Below are positions 1 through 7,584 of a DNA stretch of 12,320 nt, piece after piece. Each line of letters begins with the position of its first letter. The stretch's first letter is position 1. The position numbers and the translations under genes were made by a program. The stretch covers positions 1 through 12,320 of the forward strand of contig CASFSH010000426.1 of NCBI GenBank assembly GCA_949297205.1, given 5' to 3'. The notes under the pieces were generated by a model, which did no database searches, was not told where the DNA came from, and saw nothing but the letters and a program-made list of their open reading frames with translations. Origin of the DNA: an uncultured Bacillota bacterium (GTDB lineage: Bacteria; Bacillota; Clostridia; UBA1381).

Positions 1-544
1 CTGGATATTTTCCGTGTATGTTACCGATACCTGCGGCAAGAAAATCAACTCCAAGATCTGCTATTGTTTTACATTCATTGGGATCTGCAATTTCTCCGGC
101 TCCTATAACTCCATCTTCTTCACCGCCTATTGAACCGACCTCAGCTTCTATAGACATACCCTTATTATGACAGATATTTACCAATTCTTTTGTTTTAGCT
201 TTGTTTTCTTCAATAGGAAAATGTGAACCGTCAAACATTACAGATGAGAATCCTGCTTCAATACATTTCATACATCCGTCATATGTTCCGTGATCCAGAT
301 GAAGAGCAACCGGAACGGTTATATTTAATTCCTCAATCATTGCTTTTACCATTGCGGCAACGGTTTTAAAACCGCACATATACTTTCCCGCACCTTCAGA
401 AACACCGAGAATTACAGGTGAATTATTTTCCTGTGCAGTTTGAAGAATGGCTTTGGTCCATTCAAGATTGTTGATATTAAACTGTCCTACAGCATATTTA
501 CCTGCAACAGCTTTTTGCAACATTTCAGTAGCAGATACTAACAT
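1..544 (-). CDS. fba: Class II fructose-1,6-bisphosphate aldolase, N-terminal part (cut by left edge)
   Basis: Zinc-dependent glycolytic and gluconeogenic enzyme of the cytosol that interconverts fructose-1,6-bisphosphate with dihydroxyacetone phosphate and glyceraldehyde-3-phosphate. Reading from 544 leftwards gives 181 codons starting MLVSATEMLQKAVAGKYAVG. The sequence shows the catalytic Asp and zinc-binding His in HLDHG (D84, H85), the SIEAEVGSIGG segment around residues 131-141, and a further zinc-ligand His in GNIHGKY (H177). The usual family length is about 285-310 residues, so the C-terminal 40% lies outside the window. The start is fixed by the strong AAGGAGG site (552-558) seven bases upstream. 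It follows the zinc-ribbon gene by 69 bases on the same strand and may be partly co-transcribed with it, although a candidate promoter lies in the gap. Family assignment is secure from the motifs. Confidence 0.95.
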   Translation of the reverse strand, partial: MLVSATEMLQKAVAGKYAVGQFNINNLEWTKAILQTAQENNSPVILGVSEGAGKYMCGFKTVAAMVKAMIEELNITVPVALHLDHGTYDGCMKCIEAGFSSVMFDGSHFPIEENKAKTKELVNICHNKGMSIEAEVGSIGGEEDGVIGAGEIADPNECKTIADLGVDFLAAGIGNIHGKYP

Positions 545-579
545 AATTTTTCCTCCTTAAATCTTTACGTCAATAAAAT

Positions 580-609
580 ATTTTAAATTTATCAGAAATT
601 GCAATGCAA
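580..609 (-). promoter_or_regulatory. Candidate sigma-A promoter for the aldolase gene
   Basis: Read on the minus strand, a TTGCAT -35-like box (604-609) and a TAAAAT -10-like box (580-585) are 18 bases apart. They sit in the 69-base gap before the aldolase start. The boxes match the consensus moderately. In DNA this AT-rich such pairs arise by chance, so this is a plausible rather than proven promoter. Confidence 0.35.
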
Positions 610-613
610 TATC

Positions 614-1225
614 TTACTTGTTAATTGTAAAGTTGTCCGAAGCCAATAAAAAATCAAGAAATTCTTCACAAATTTCAAAACTTTCTCCGGCATTGCAGTT
701 TCGGCAGGTTAGTGTTACATTATTAAAGGTAATATTAATGGAAATATCACTTTTACCACAGGAACACTTAATCGCTTTATTTTGGACAAGCTCATTAATT
801 CTCTCAATGATGTCAAACAATAAATCAAATTCATCAGGATCAGAGAATTCTTCGCCGGATATAAGTCCTGCTATGATTTCATTTTGCGCTTTATATTCTT
901 GTTTTAATCTTTCGGGATCTTTACCTATAAATACAATGCCAAGACCTGATTTTGGACATCTGAGTATCAAAAAATCTTTATTCCATATGGTTTTGCTTGA
1001 CAGAGTAAAAGTATGAGATTCGTCACACATAGTACAATCTGCCGTTATTTTGTATTTATCGTTTGATAATTTTATGGTTATAACAGATTTTTTGCAGTCC
1101 TTATCAGAACAATATATTATCTTGGGCGTTTTTTTTGTTATATCGAATACAGTAATTTTACTTAATGTTACACTTGTACAGTTTGGGCACATATATAAAA
1201 TTGAACGATTCAAATCCGAAATCAT
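614..1225 (-). CDS. Conserved hypothetical protein with zinc-ribbon-like cysteine pairs
   Basis: A 203-residue soluble protein of unknown function with no signal peptide or membrane segment. Its cysteines fall in metal-site-like sets: C13-x2-C16, C39-x4-C44, C64-x2-C67 with H71 nearby, a single C90, C154-x-C156 and C174-x2-C177. This is consistent with two or more zinc ribbons. Between them, residues about 102-150 are charged and probably helical (rich in E, D, I, L). I recall similar uncharacterised proteins in clostridial genomes but cannot name a family. The start is supported by GGAG (1232-1235) six bases upstream of ATG. It lies 41 bases after the glycosylase gene and 69 bases before the aldolase, so it is probably co-transcribed with the glycosylase. 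A nucleic-acid-binding or metal-binding role is only inference from the cysteine pattern. Confidence 0.8.
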   Translation of the reverse strand: MISDLNRSILYMCPNCTSVTLSKITVFDITKKTPKIIYCSDKDCKKSVITIKLSNDKYKITADCTMCDESHTFTLSSKTIWNKDFLILRCPKSGLGIVFIGKDPERLKQEYKAQNEIIAGLISGEEFSDPDEFDLLFDIIERINELVQNKAIKCSCGKSDISINITFNNVTLTCRNCNAGESFEICEEFLDFLLASDNFTINK

Positions 1226-1266
1226 AAGTTACTCCATTTCAAACAATAAAATGTTTATCTTTTTTA

Positions 1267-2133
1267 TTATAACCCGATTTTATTTTCTCTTGCATAGAAA
1301 AATAAATATTGTTGCGCATATCCGCCTAAAGAACCAAATTTTTCTAAAGAAAATTTTTCTATCTCCCTGATACTTTGCGGTGAAGTAAAATAACAATATT
1401 CAACAACTCGTTTTATCCAAACATCTATGGGAAAACTGTTTCTTTTTGATAGGCCGAAAAGCAATATACAATCAGCAACCTTATTACCGATGCCTTTTAT
1501 TTTCATTAGTTCTTTTTTTGCATCGTAATAAGTAAGATTTTTAAATGTATCAATACACATACCTTCATGAAATAATTTTGCAGCTGATAAAATATATTTA
1601 TCACGAAATCCGGCTTTTATAGGAGCAAGATCATCCAAATTAAGTGAATATATTTTTTCGGATGAAGGAAAGGTATAGTATGTATTTCCGAGATATTCGA
1701 TTTTATCACCGTATAATTCACATAAAGAATTTATTATTTTTTTTATTCTGGGAATATTATTGCTTGCAGATATTATAAAAGAAACAACACATTCCCATAA
1801 ATCCTGATTAAGAATACGTATCCCGCCTCCGTAGCTTATCGCTTCTTTTAAAATTTTATCGGAAGACAGTGTGGATTTAATAATGCCATAATCATTGTTC
1901 ATATCAAAATAATTATACCATATATTTTCAAAGTCCTCTTTGGATGTATCATATAGTGTAACGGAGGAGGCGGTTTGTGAAATTTTCAAAGCTTTGCCCA
2001 TAGCAACTCCGATATAACTCCCGTCCGGCTCCTTATTCCATCGGAAGCACTGACCGCATTCAAATATATGATCAAGATTAAAATCTTTGATATCCGATAT
2101 GATTAAGTTTTTATTTTTAATTTCTATATTCAT
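1267..2133 (-). CDS. ogg: 8-oxoguanine DNA glycosylase / AP lyase (OGG1 type, HhH-GPD superfamily)
   Basis: Base-excision repair enzyme that removes 8-oxoguanine paired with cytosine and then nicks the abasic site. The 288-residue product has the N-terminal OGG domain with GQCFRW (residues 27-32), the SNNIPRIKKII segment (about 125-134) of the glycosylase core, the helix-hairpin-helix KIKGIGNKVADCI with the expected catalytic lysine K218, and the catalytic aspartate D237 in FPIDVWIKRV. The C-terminal YAQQYLFFYAREN is also typical. Length matches bacterial OGG1-like proteins. An in-frame TAA lies nine bases upstream of the ATG and the next Met (M45) is inside the domain, so this ATG must be the start even though no Shine-Dalgarno sequence precedes it. 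It is first in a leftward run with the zinc-ribbon gene. Confidence 0.93.
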   Translation of the reverse strand: MNIEIKNKNLIISDIKDFNLDHIFECGQCFRWNKEPDGSYIGVAMGKALKISQTASSVTLYDTSKEDFENIWYNYFDMNNDYGIIKSTLSSDKILKEAISYGGGIRILNQDLWECVVSFIISASNNIPRIKKIINSLCELYGDKIEYLGNTYYTFPSSEKIYSLNLDDLAPIKAGFRDKYILSAAKLFHEGMCIDTFKNLTYYDAKKELMKIKGIGNKVADCILLFGLSKRNSFPIDVWIKRVVEYCYFTSPQSIREIEKFSLEKFGSLGGYAQQYLFFYARENKIGL

Positions 2134-2142
2134 AACACGTTA

Positions 2143-2171
2143 ATTATAACACATACCTTATTATAATTCAA
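2143..2171 (-). promoter_or_regulatory. Promoter of the glycosylase gene giving a near-leaderless transcript
   Basis: On the minus strand TTGAAT (2166-2171) and a perfect TATAAT (2143-2148) are separated by exactly 17 bases. Only nine bases (2134-2142) separate the -10 box from the ATG at 2133. A start site about seven bases after the -10 would leave a leader of 2-3 bases. This agrees with the absence of a Shine-Dalgarno sequence. Confidence 0.6.
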
Positions 2172-2177
2172 TATATA

Positions 2178-2206
2178 TTGACAAGTTTTGTATAAAATTG
2201 TATAAA
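2178..2206 (+). promoter_or_regulatory. Sigma-A promoter (distal) for the M18 aminopeptidase gene
   Basis: A perfect TTGACA -35 box (2178-2183), a 17-base spacer and TATAAA (2201-2206) face rightwards. The -35 box lies only six bases from the -35 box of the oppositely oriented glycosylase promoter. It gives a 5' leader of roughly 120 bases before the aminopeptidase ATG. Confidence 0.6.
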
Positions 2207-2210
2207 ATTA

Positions 2211-2238
2211 TAGACAAAAAAAAATATTGTGGTATAAT
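2211..2238 (+). promoter_or_regulatory. Second candidate promoter for the M18 aminopeptidase gene
   Basis: TAGACA (2211-2216), a 16-base A-rich spacer and a perfect TATAAT (2233-2238) form a second rightward promoter candidate immediately downstream of the first. Further TATAAT-like strings follow (for example 2259-2264) but lack well-placed -35 boxes. Confidence 0.4.
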
Positions 2239-2331
2239 ATATATATTAAAAATTGTGATATAATAATACATGGCGGATAACGGTATAAAGTATAGATATA
2301 ATATAAGATAAATAATGAAAGGATGATATAA

Positions 2332-3738
2332 ATGACAGATAAAGAACTATATGAGAAATTGAAATACAGTTCAAAAAATGCATATGATGAAATGAAGCCT
2401 GAGGAAATAAAGGCGATGCTTGACATGGCAGATGATTACAGAAAGTTTCTTGATGCAGGTAAAACAGAACGTGAATGTGTTGCTGTTACTGAAAAAATGG
2501 CAATAGACAGAGGATTTGAAAAACTTGATGAAAAGGAAAATTTAAAACCGGGCGATAAGGTTTATGCTATCAATAGGGACAAGAATATATTGCTTGCGGT
2601 AATAGGAGAAGAGGCGCCTGAAAACGGCTTTAATATTGTAGGATCGCATATTGATTCCCCACGTTTGGATTTAAAACAAAATCCATTGTATGAAAGTAAT
2701 GAAATGGCTCTTTTAAAAACACATTACTACGGAGGAATAAAAAAATATCAGTGGACTGCAATACCTCTTGCATTGCATGGAGTGGTATGTAAAAGAAACG
2801 GAGAAAAAATAGAAATATGTATCGGTGAAAAGGAATCCGACCCTGTGTTCTGTATTACAGACCTTCTACCGCATCTTGCCAAAGACCAGATGACAAAAAA
2901 ATTATCCGACGGAATAGAGGGTGAATCCTTAAATATTCTTGTAGGAGGTATAGGAGTAAAATCTGATGAAATACAAGAAAAGGTTAAGTTTAAAATTTTA
3001 TCTATTTTAAATACAATGTACGGTATAAAAGAGGAAGATTTCTTTTCTGCGGAATTAGAAGCTGTACCTGCATTTAAAGCAAGAAATGTGGGTTTTGATG
3101 AAAGTTTTATAGGTGCATACGGTCAGGATGACAGGGTTTGTGCATATACATCATTAAAAAGTATATTTGATATAAAATCTCCTAAAAAAACAGCGATATG
3201 TCTGCTTGTTGATAAGGAAGAAATCGGTTCTACCGGAAATACGGGTATGCTGTCAAAATATTTTGAAATGATACTTGCTGAATTGTGCTGTAAAATCAGC
3301 GGAGAATACAATATATTAAAAATAAATAAGGCGATTTCAAATTCTTCATGTCTTTCCAGTGATGTGGGTGCTGCGGTGGATCCTAATTATGAGAGTGTAT
3401 ATGAAAAAAACAATTCAGCATTTGCAGGACATGGAATGATTTTGATGAAGTATACCGGGTCTCGCGGGAAATCCGGTGCAAGTGACGCTTCTGCTGAATT
3501 TGTTCAGGAAGTAATATCCATTTTTGATAACAACGATGTAATATGGCAGGCGGGAGAACTGGGAAAAGTGGATCAAGGCGGCGGCGGAACAATTGCAATG
3601 TATATCGGAAATCTGAATATGAATGTAATAGACTGCGGTGTGCCTGTTTTATCAATGCATTCACCTTTTGAAATAACTGCAAAAAGTGATATTTATATGG
3701 CATATAAATCATATGTGGCATTTTATAATGATAGATAA
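2332..3738 (+). CDS. M18 family metallo-aminopeptidase (aspartyl aminopeptidase-like)
   Basis: Cytosolic two-zinc exopeptidase that removes N-terminal residues, typically acidic ones, from peptides; family members form large tetrahedral dodecamers. The 468-residue product shows the M18 metal and catalytic motifs in order: GSHIDSPRLDLK with zinc ligand H106, GAYGQDDRVCA (D266/D267), DKEEIGSTG with the general base and ligand pair E296/E297, SSDVGAAVDPNYE (D344), and the C-terminal MHSPFE with H443. Length is normal for the family (about 430-480). The start is supported by AAAGGATG (2318-2325) six bases before ATG. It is the first gene rightward from the divergent control region. A hairpin in the 67-base gap separates it from the next gene, so it may be expressed partly independently. 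Substrate preference cannot be read from the sequence. Confidence 0.95.
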   Translation: MTDKELYEKLKYSSKNAYDEMKPEEIKAMLDMADDYRKFLDAGKTERECVAVTEKMAIDRGFEKLDEKENLKPGDKVYAINRDKNILLAVIGEEAPENGFNIVGSHIDSPRLDLKQNPLYESNEMALLKTHYYGGIKKYQWTAIPLALHGVVCKRNGEKIEICIGEKESDPVFCITDLLPHLAKDQMTKKLSDGIEGESLNILVGGIGVKSDEIQEKVKFKILSILNTMYGIKEEDFFSAELEAVPAFKARNVGFDESFIGAYGQDDRVCAYTSLKSIFDIKSPKKTAICLLVDKEEIGSTGNTGMLSKYFEMILAELCCKISGEYNILKINKAISNSSCLSSDVGAAVDPNYESVYEKNNSAFAGHGMILMKYTGSRGKSGASDASAEFVQEVISIFDNNDVIWQAGELGKVDQGGGGTIAMYIGNLNMNVIDCGVPVLSMHSPFEITAKSDIYMAYKSYVAFYNDR

Positions 3739-3746
3739 ATACATTA

Positions 3747-3778
3747 AAAGCGTTCAAGGAATATTCTCTGAACGCTTT
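3747..3778 (+). terminator. Hairpin between the aminopeptidase and DUF1294 genes
   Basis: AAAGCGTTCA (3747-3756) and TGAACGCTTT (3769-3778) form a perfect 10-base-pair stem, and the 12-base centre contains the self-complementary GAATATTC. On the plus strand the stem is followed by ACCCATTTATG rather than a T run. It is therefore a weak terminator, attenuator or RNA-processing site rather than a full stop. On the minus strand the stem is followed by a short TTTT. Confidence 0.5.
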
Positions 3779-3805
3779 ACCCATTTATGATAAATTGAGG
3801 TTTTT

Positions 3806-4075
3806 ATGATTTTATATTTGATTGTGATTTGGAATTTGATTGTTTTTCTGATTTACGGTTATGATAAAAGACAATCAAGGTTAAACAAATGGAGAGTGAG
3901 CGAAAAGTTTTTGTTGCTTTCTGCAATGTTATGTGCCGGTGCAGGTGCACTTGCAGGAATGGAAGTTTTCAGACATAAGACAAAACATATAAAATTTATG
4001 GTTATTGTACCAATCGGATGTGTTATTACCTTGACCGTGGTAATTTACATAATTTATACAGGAATAGGGATATAA
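3806..4075 (+). CDS. Small DUF1294 family membrane protein
   Basis: An 89-residue inner-membrane protein of unknown function. Three hydrophobic segments are visible (about residues 1-18, 34-53 and 64-86). The conserved DUF1294 signatures are present: YDK (19-21) after the first segment, W29-R30 with E33 before the second, and GM...FRHKTKH (51-61) between the second and third. Length is normal for the family. TTGAGG (3795-3800) lies five bases upstream of the ATG. It is followed 19 bases later by addB, so it probably shares that transcript. Nothing in the sequence points to a specific role; pairing with addB is likely operon convenience rather than a shared complex. Confidence 0.88.
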   Translation: MILYLIVIWNLIVFLIYGYDKRQSRLNKWRVSEKFLLLSAMLCAGAGALAGMEVFRHKTKHIKFMVIVPIGCVITLTVVIYIIYTGIGI

Positions 4076-4094
4076 AACGAAACGGAGATTATTT

Positions 4095-7000
4095 ATGAAA
4101 TTAACATTGATTTGCGGAGAAAAGGGTTCGGGAAAAACAAATTATTGTCTGAGTGAAATAGAAAAAATTAAAAATAATAACAATGGTGCAAAAGCTGTAA
4201 TTATTGTCCCCGATCAATATTCTTATGTGTTTGAAAAATCCGTTACGGAAAAATTCGGAGGTACGGGATTAAACGGTATTGAAGTTCTTACGATGTCGCA
4301 AATGTCGAATAGATTTTTAAACAAAAACAGAAAAAATTATCTGGAACCTTCGGGAAAGGCAATGCTTGTTCAGAATGCTGTGTTTAAAGCTGCAAAAAAT
4401 GATAATGTTTATTCCGGTTGTACGGATAAGCCCGGATTTGCAAATCAGCTTACCGATACAATAACTCAGCTTAAAAGAAATATGATTACTCCGGAAATAC
4501 TGATAAAAACAGCGGAAACCACAAAAAATAAACTTCTTTTTCAAAAACTCACATCAATTGCCCGGATATATAAAATATATGAAGAAGAAAACGGCGGAAG
4601 GTTTTATGATTCTGACGAGGAATTTATAAGTTTATCAGAGGCAATTTTAAATGACGGTATATTTAAAGATACATATGTGTTTGCAGATGAATTTTCCGAT
4701 TTTATACCGCAGCATTATAAAGTTCTTGAATCTATTTTAAAAAACTGTATAAATTTATCGGTTACACTTCCGGCAAGAACAGACAGTACAGATGAAATAC
4801 TGAATATTCCGAAAGAAACCATAACACGTCTTACAAATATTGCAAGAAAAAATAATTGCCCGTATGAATGTATAAATCTGGATAAGCCTGAAAATCCTTT
4901 TCAATCGGAAGAAATTAATGCTTTTTATAAAAATTATTCTAATATTGTATATAAAAAATATGTTCCCATAAGTGAAACAACTAAAGATATAGAACTGTTT
5001 TCAGCAAAGAATCCCTATTCTGAAATTGAATATATTGCAAAAAAAATAAAACATATGTGTAACAATGACGGTTTGAGATACCGGGATTTTGCGATTTCAT
5101 GTGGGGACACAAATAAATATCTGCACATTATTGATGCCGTGTTCAATGATTATAATATTCCTTATTTTTCCGATAACAAATTATCTGTAATAGATCATCC
5201 TATAGTAATGACTGTGTTGGGTGTGTTTGAAATATTTAATTCCAACTGGAGTTTTGATGCTGTTTTCAGATATCTGAAATGCGGACATGTTTTTGTGAAA
5301 AATGAATCGGGCGTTTCGCCATTACAAAGAGATGAAATTGATTTTCTTGAAACTTATGTACAGAAAAGAGGCATAAGAGGAAAGAAAAAATGGCTGTCTG
5401 AAGAAGATTGGATCTATAACGATACAAGCATTGGGCAATCGGTTGAAAACGTGAAAAACAAAGAGGTTAACGATAAATATACAAAACGGATAAATAATAT
5501 TAGACGGCTTATAGTTAAACCTATAGAAAGTCTTGATAAAAGTCTTGCAGGACGAAATACGGCAGAACACTTTGCACGTTGCCTTGTTCGTTTTCTTGAA
5601 GATATACATCTTTACGATGGGATTATTTATGAAACAGATATACTTGATTATGAGGGACGCAGAAATGAAGCTGAACAAAATAACCAGGTATGGGATATTT
5701 TACTTAATGTAATTAATCAGAGTGTAGTAACCCTTGGGGATGTAAAATGTTCACGAAAAGAATATAAGGAATTTATACGAGCAGGTTTAACTTCAGGTGA
5801 AATAGCAATAATTCCGTCTTCATTAGACAGTGTGACAATTGGTTCTGCAGAAAATATGAGACAAAAGGATATGTCGGTTTTATTTGTTGCAGGAGCTGTC
5901 AGAGGTGATATTCCAAAGGAAAATACAGCCGGTTCATTTTTTTCGGACAGCGAGAAGAATGAGATGAATGAAATATTGAAAAATGACGAATTGGAATTCG
6001 GACAGGATTTGAAAAAATATAAAATACAGGCTGAATATAAATTATTCAGAGTGTTATTTACAGCACAAAAGAAACTATATGTAAGTTATCCTGTCAGTGA
6101 TTTCGAGGGGGAGAGTCAGGTGCCTTCCGAGTTAATTTTCAATTTGAGAAAATTATTCCCATATATACAGTATCACGATGATGTTATTGAGTTGTCTGAA
6201 AAAAAACAGTTATGTTTTTCTCCGGAAGAAGCTTTTGAATATTTTATGCAGAACAGAAATAATAAAAGAGATAAAGCTATTCCACAAATATATGACTGGA
6301 TGAAAAATAACAATAATTGGTATGAAAGAATCAATAAGATAGATCTTGCAGAGAAATATAAAATTGAATCTCTTAAAATTACACCCGAAAATGCAGAAAA
6401 GATATATAAAAATTATTCGAGTTACAGTGTCAGCCGATTAAATGAATATTCAAAATGTCCTTTTGCATATTTTCTTAAATATGGTCTGAAAGCAAAACAA
6501 CCTGAAGTATGGCAAATACAAAAGTTAGATTTGGGATCTGTTATGCATTATATAATTTGCAGATATTGTGAAATCGTTGCGGATGATGCGTCTGATTTCG
6601 AACAATTGAAAGGTAACTGGAATGCAATAACAAAAGAAAAAAGCGAAGAAATAATAGATAATGTAGTTAAAGAAATACAACCCAAAATAATGTCTGTGCT
6701 CGAACGTGACGAGGCAAAAGTTATATATTTGCTTAAAAGAATGTCAAAGACAGTAAAAAGATCTGCCGAAACAGTAAGAAAAAGTCTGATTAACGGACAT
6801 TATGCAGCTGCAGAACTTGAAAAACATTTTGAAATTAAATTAGATTCTGATTATGATATTGCAATAAACGGTACAATTGACAGAATTGATATTTCAAAAT
6901 CAGAAAACGGTGAAAAATGCGGTATAAGAATTATTGACTATAAGTCGGGTAAAAAGGATTTTTCTGTTGTTTCCATATGCAATATGCAGGATATTCAGTT

Positions 7001-7562
7001 AATAGTATATGCAATTTCTGCCATGGAGCTGTATAAAGACAGAAAAATAAAGTTTATTGAACATTCAAAAGAAGCGGAAATAACAGGAATTATGTATAAT
7101 AATTTGCGTGATGACATGACTCAGACAGATTCCGGGATTGATGCAGAAGTGCCGGAAATAATGAAACTTAACGGGCCGATAATACTTGATGGTGAAGATG
7201 ATAATATTATGATTGACAATGCGTTGTCAATGGATAAGGATCTGGAAGAAAAACAATCAAGTGAGTTTTTAAACTTTAAAATAAATAAAAATGGAACGAT
7301 AAGTGCCAATACAAAGTATTTTACAAAAAGTCAGTTTGAAAAAATTACCCGGTATGTAAAAGATAATATCAAAAAAACCGACGGAGAAATAAGAAACGGA
7401 AATATTGAAATTATGCCATATATCAACGGACAGAATTTATCGTGTGAGTTTTGTGATATGGCGGAAATTTGCTTATTTGACAGAAATATAAATAAGACAA
7501 GAAGTGTTTGTACTAAAGAAAATGAAGCGTGGGATATAATAAATAAAGAAACTGAAAAATAA
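4095..7562 (+). CDS. addB: AddB subunit of the AddAB helicase-nuclease (RexB/RecBCD-like)
   Basis: Subunit of the complex that binds double-strand DNA ends, unwinds and trims them, and prepares 3' single strands for RecA. The 1155-residue length is close to that of Bacillus subtilis AddB. The N-terminal Walker A is GEKGSGKT (residues 8-15). The C-terminal RecB-type nuclease domain shows D929/D932 (IDRID), D948-Y949-K950 (IDYKSGKK) and Q968 (QDIQLIVYA). Four cysteines, C788, C1117, C1120 and C1126, reproduce the C-x(n)-C-x2-C-x5-C pattern of the AddB iron-sulfur cluster that clamps the nuclease domain. All motifs look intact. GGAG (4084-4087) is seven bases upstream of ATG. The usual partner addA is not next to it: the following gene is an unrelated oxidoreductase. 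Confidence 0.95.
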   Translation: MKLTLICGEKGSGKTNYCLSEIEKIKNNNNGAKAVIIVPDQYSYVFEKSVTEKFGGTGLNGIEVLTMSQMSNRFLNKNRKNYLEPSGKAMLVQNAVFKAAKNDNVYSGCTDKPGFANQLTDTITQLKRNMITPEILIKTAETTKNKLLFQKLTSIARIYKIYEEENGGRFYDSDEEFISLSEAILNDGIFKDTYVFADEFSDFIPQHYKVLESILKNCINLSVTLPARTDSTDEILNIPKETITRLTNIARKNNCPYECINLDKPENPFQSEEINAFYKNYSNIVYKKYVPISETTKDIELFSAKNPYSEIEYIAKKIKHMCNNDGLRYRDFAISCGDTNKYLHIIDAVFNDYNIPYFSDNKLSVIDHPIVMTVLGVFEIFNSNWSFDAVFRYLKCGHVFVKNESGVSPLQRDEIDFLETYVQKRGIRGKKKWLSEEDWIYNDTSIGQSVENVKNKEVNDKYTKRINNIRRLIVKPIESLDKSLAGRNTAEHFARCLVRFLEDIHLYDGIIYETDILDYEGRRNEAEQNNQVWDILLNVINQSVVTLGDVKCSRKEYKEFIRAGLTSGEIAIIPSSLDSVTIGSAENMRQKDMSVLFVAGAVRGDIPKENTAGSFFSDSEKNEMNEILKNDELEFGQDLKKYKIQAEYKLFRVLFTAQKKLYVSYPVSDFEGESQVPSELIFNLRKLFPYIQYHDDVIELSEKKQLCFSPEEAFEYFMQNRNNKRDKAIPQIYDWMKNNNNWYERINKIDLAEKYKIESLKITPENAEKIYKNYSSYSVSRLNEYSKCPFAYFLKYGLKAKQPEVWQIQKLDLGSVMHYIICRYCEIVADDASDFEQLKGNWNAITKEKSEEIIDNVVKEIQPKIMSVLERDEAKVIYLLKRMSKTVKRSAETVRKSLINGHYAAAELEKHFEIKLDSDYDIAINGTIDRIDISKSENGEKCGIRIIDYKSGKKDFSVVSICNMQDIQLIVYAISAMELYKDRKIKFIEHSKEAEITGIMYNNLRDDMTQTDSGIDAEVPEIMKLNGPIILDGEDDNIMIDNALSMDKDLEEKQSSEFLNFKINKNGTISANTKYFTKSQFEKITRYVKDNIKKTDGEIRNGNIEIMPYINGQNLSCEFCDMAEICLFDRNINKTRSVCTKENEAWDIINKETEK

Positions 7563-7584
7563 GTGTAAAAGGGAGAATAAATGT

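Noticed and set aside
4095..7562. Possibility that the AddB-like protein is a specialised defence nuclease.
   Set aside because: Its length, the four cluster cysteines with standard spacing, and the RecB-type nuclease residues match ordinary AddB, and its neighbours are not defence genes.
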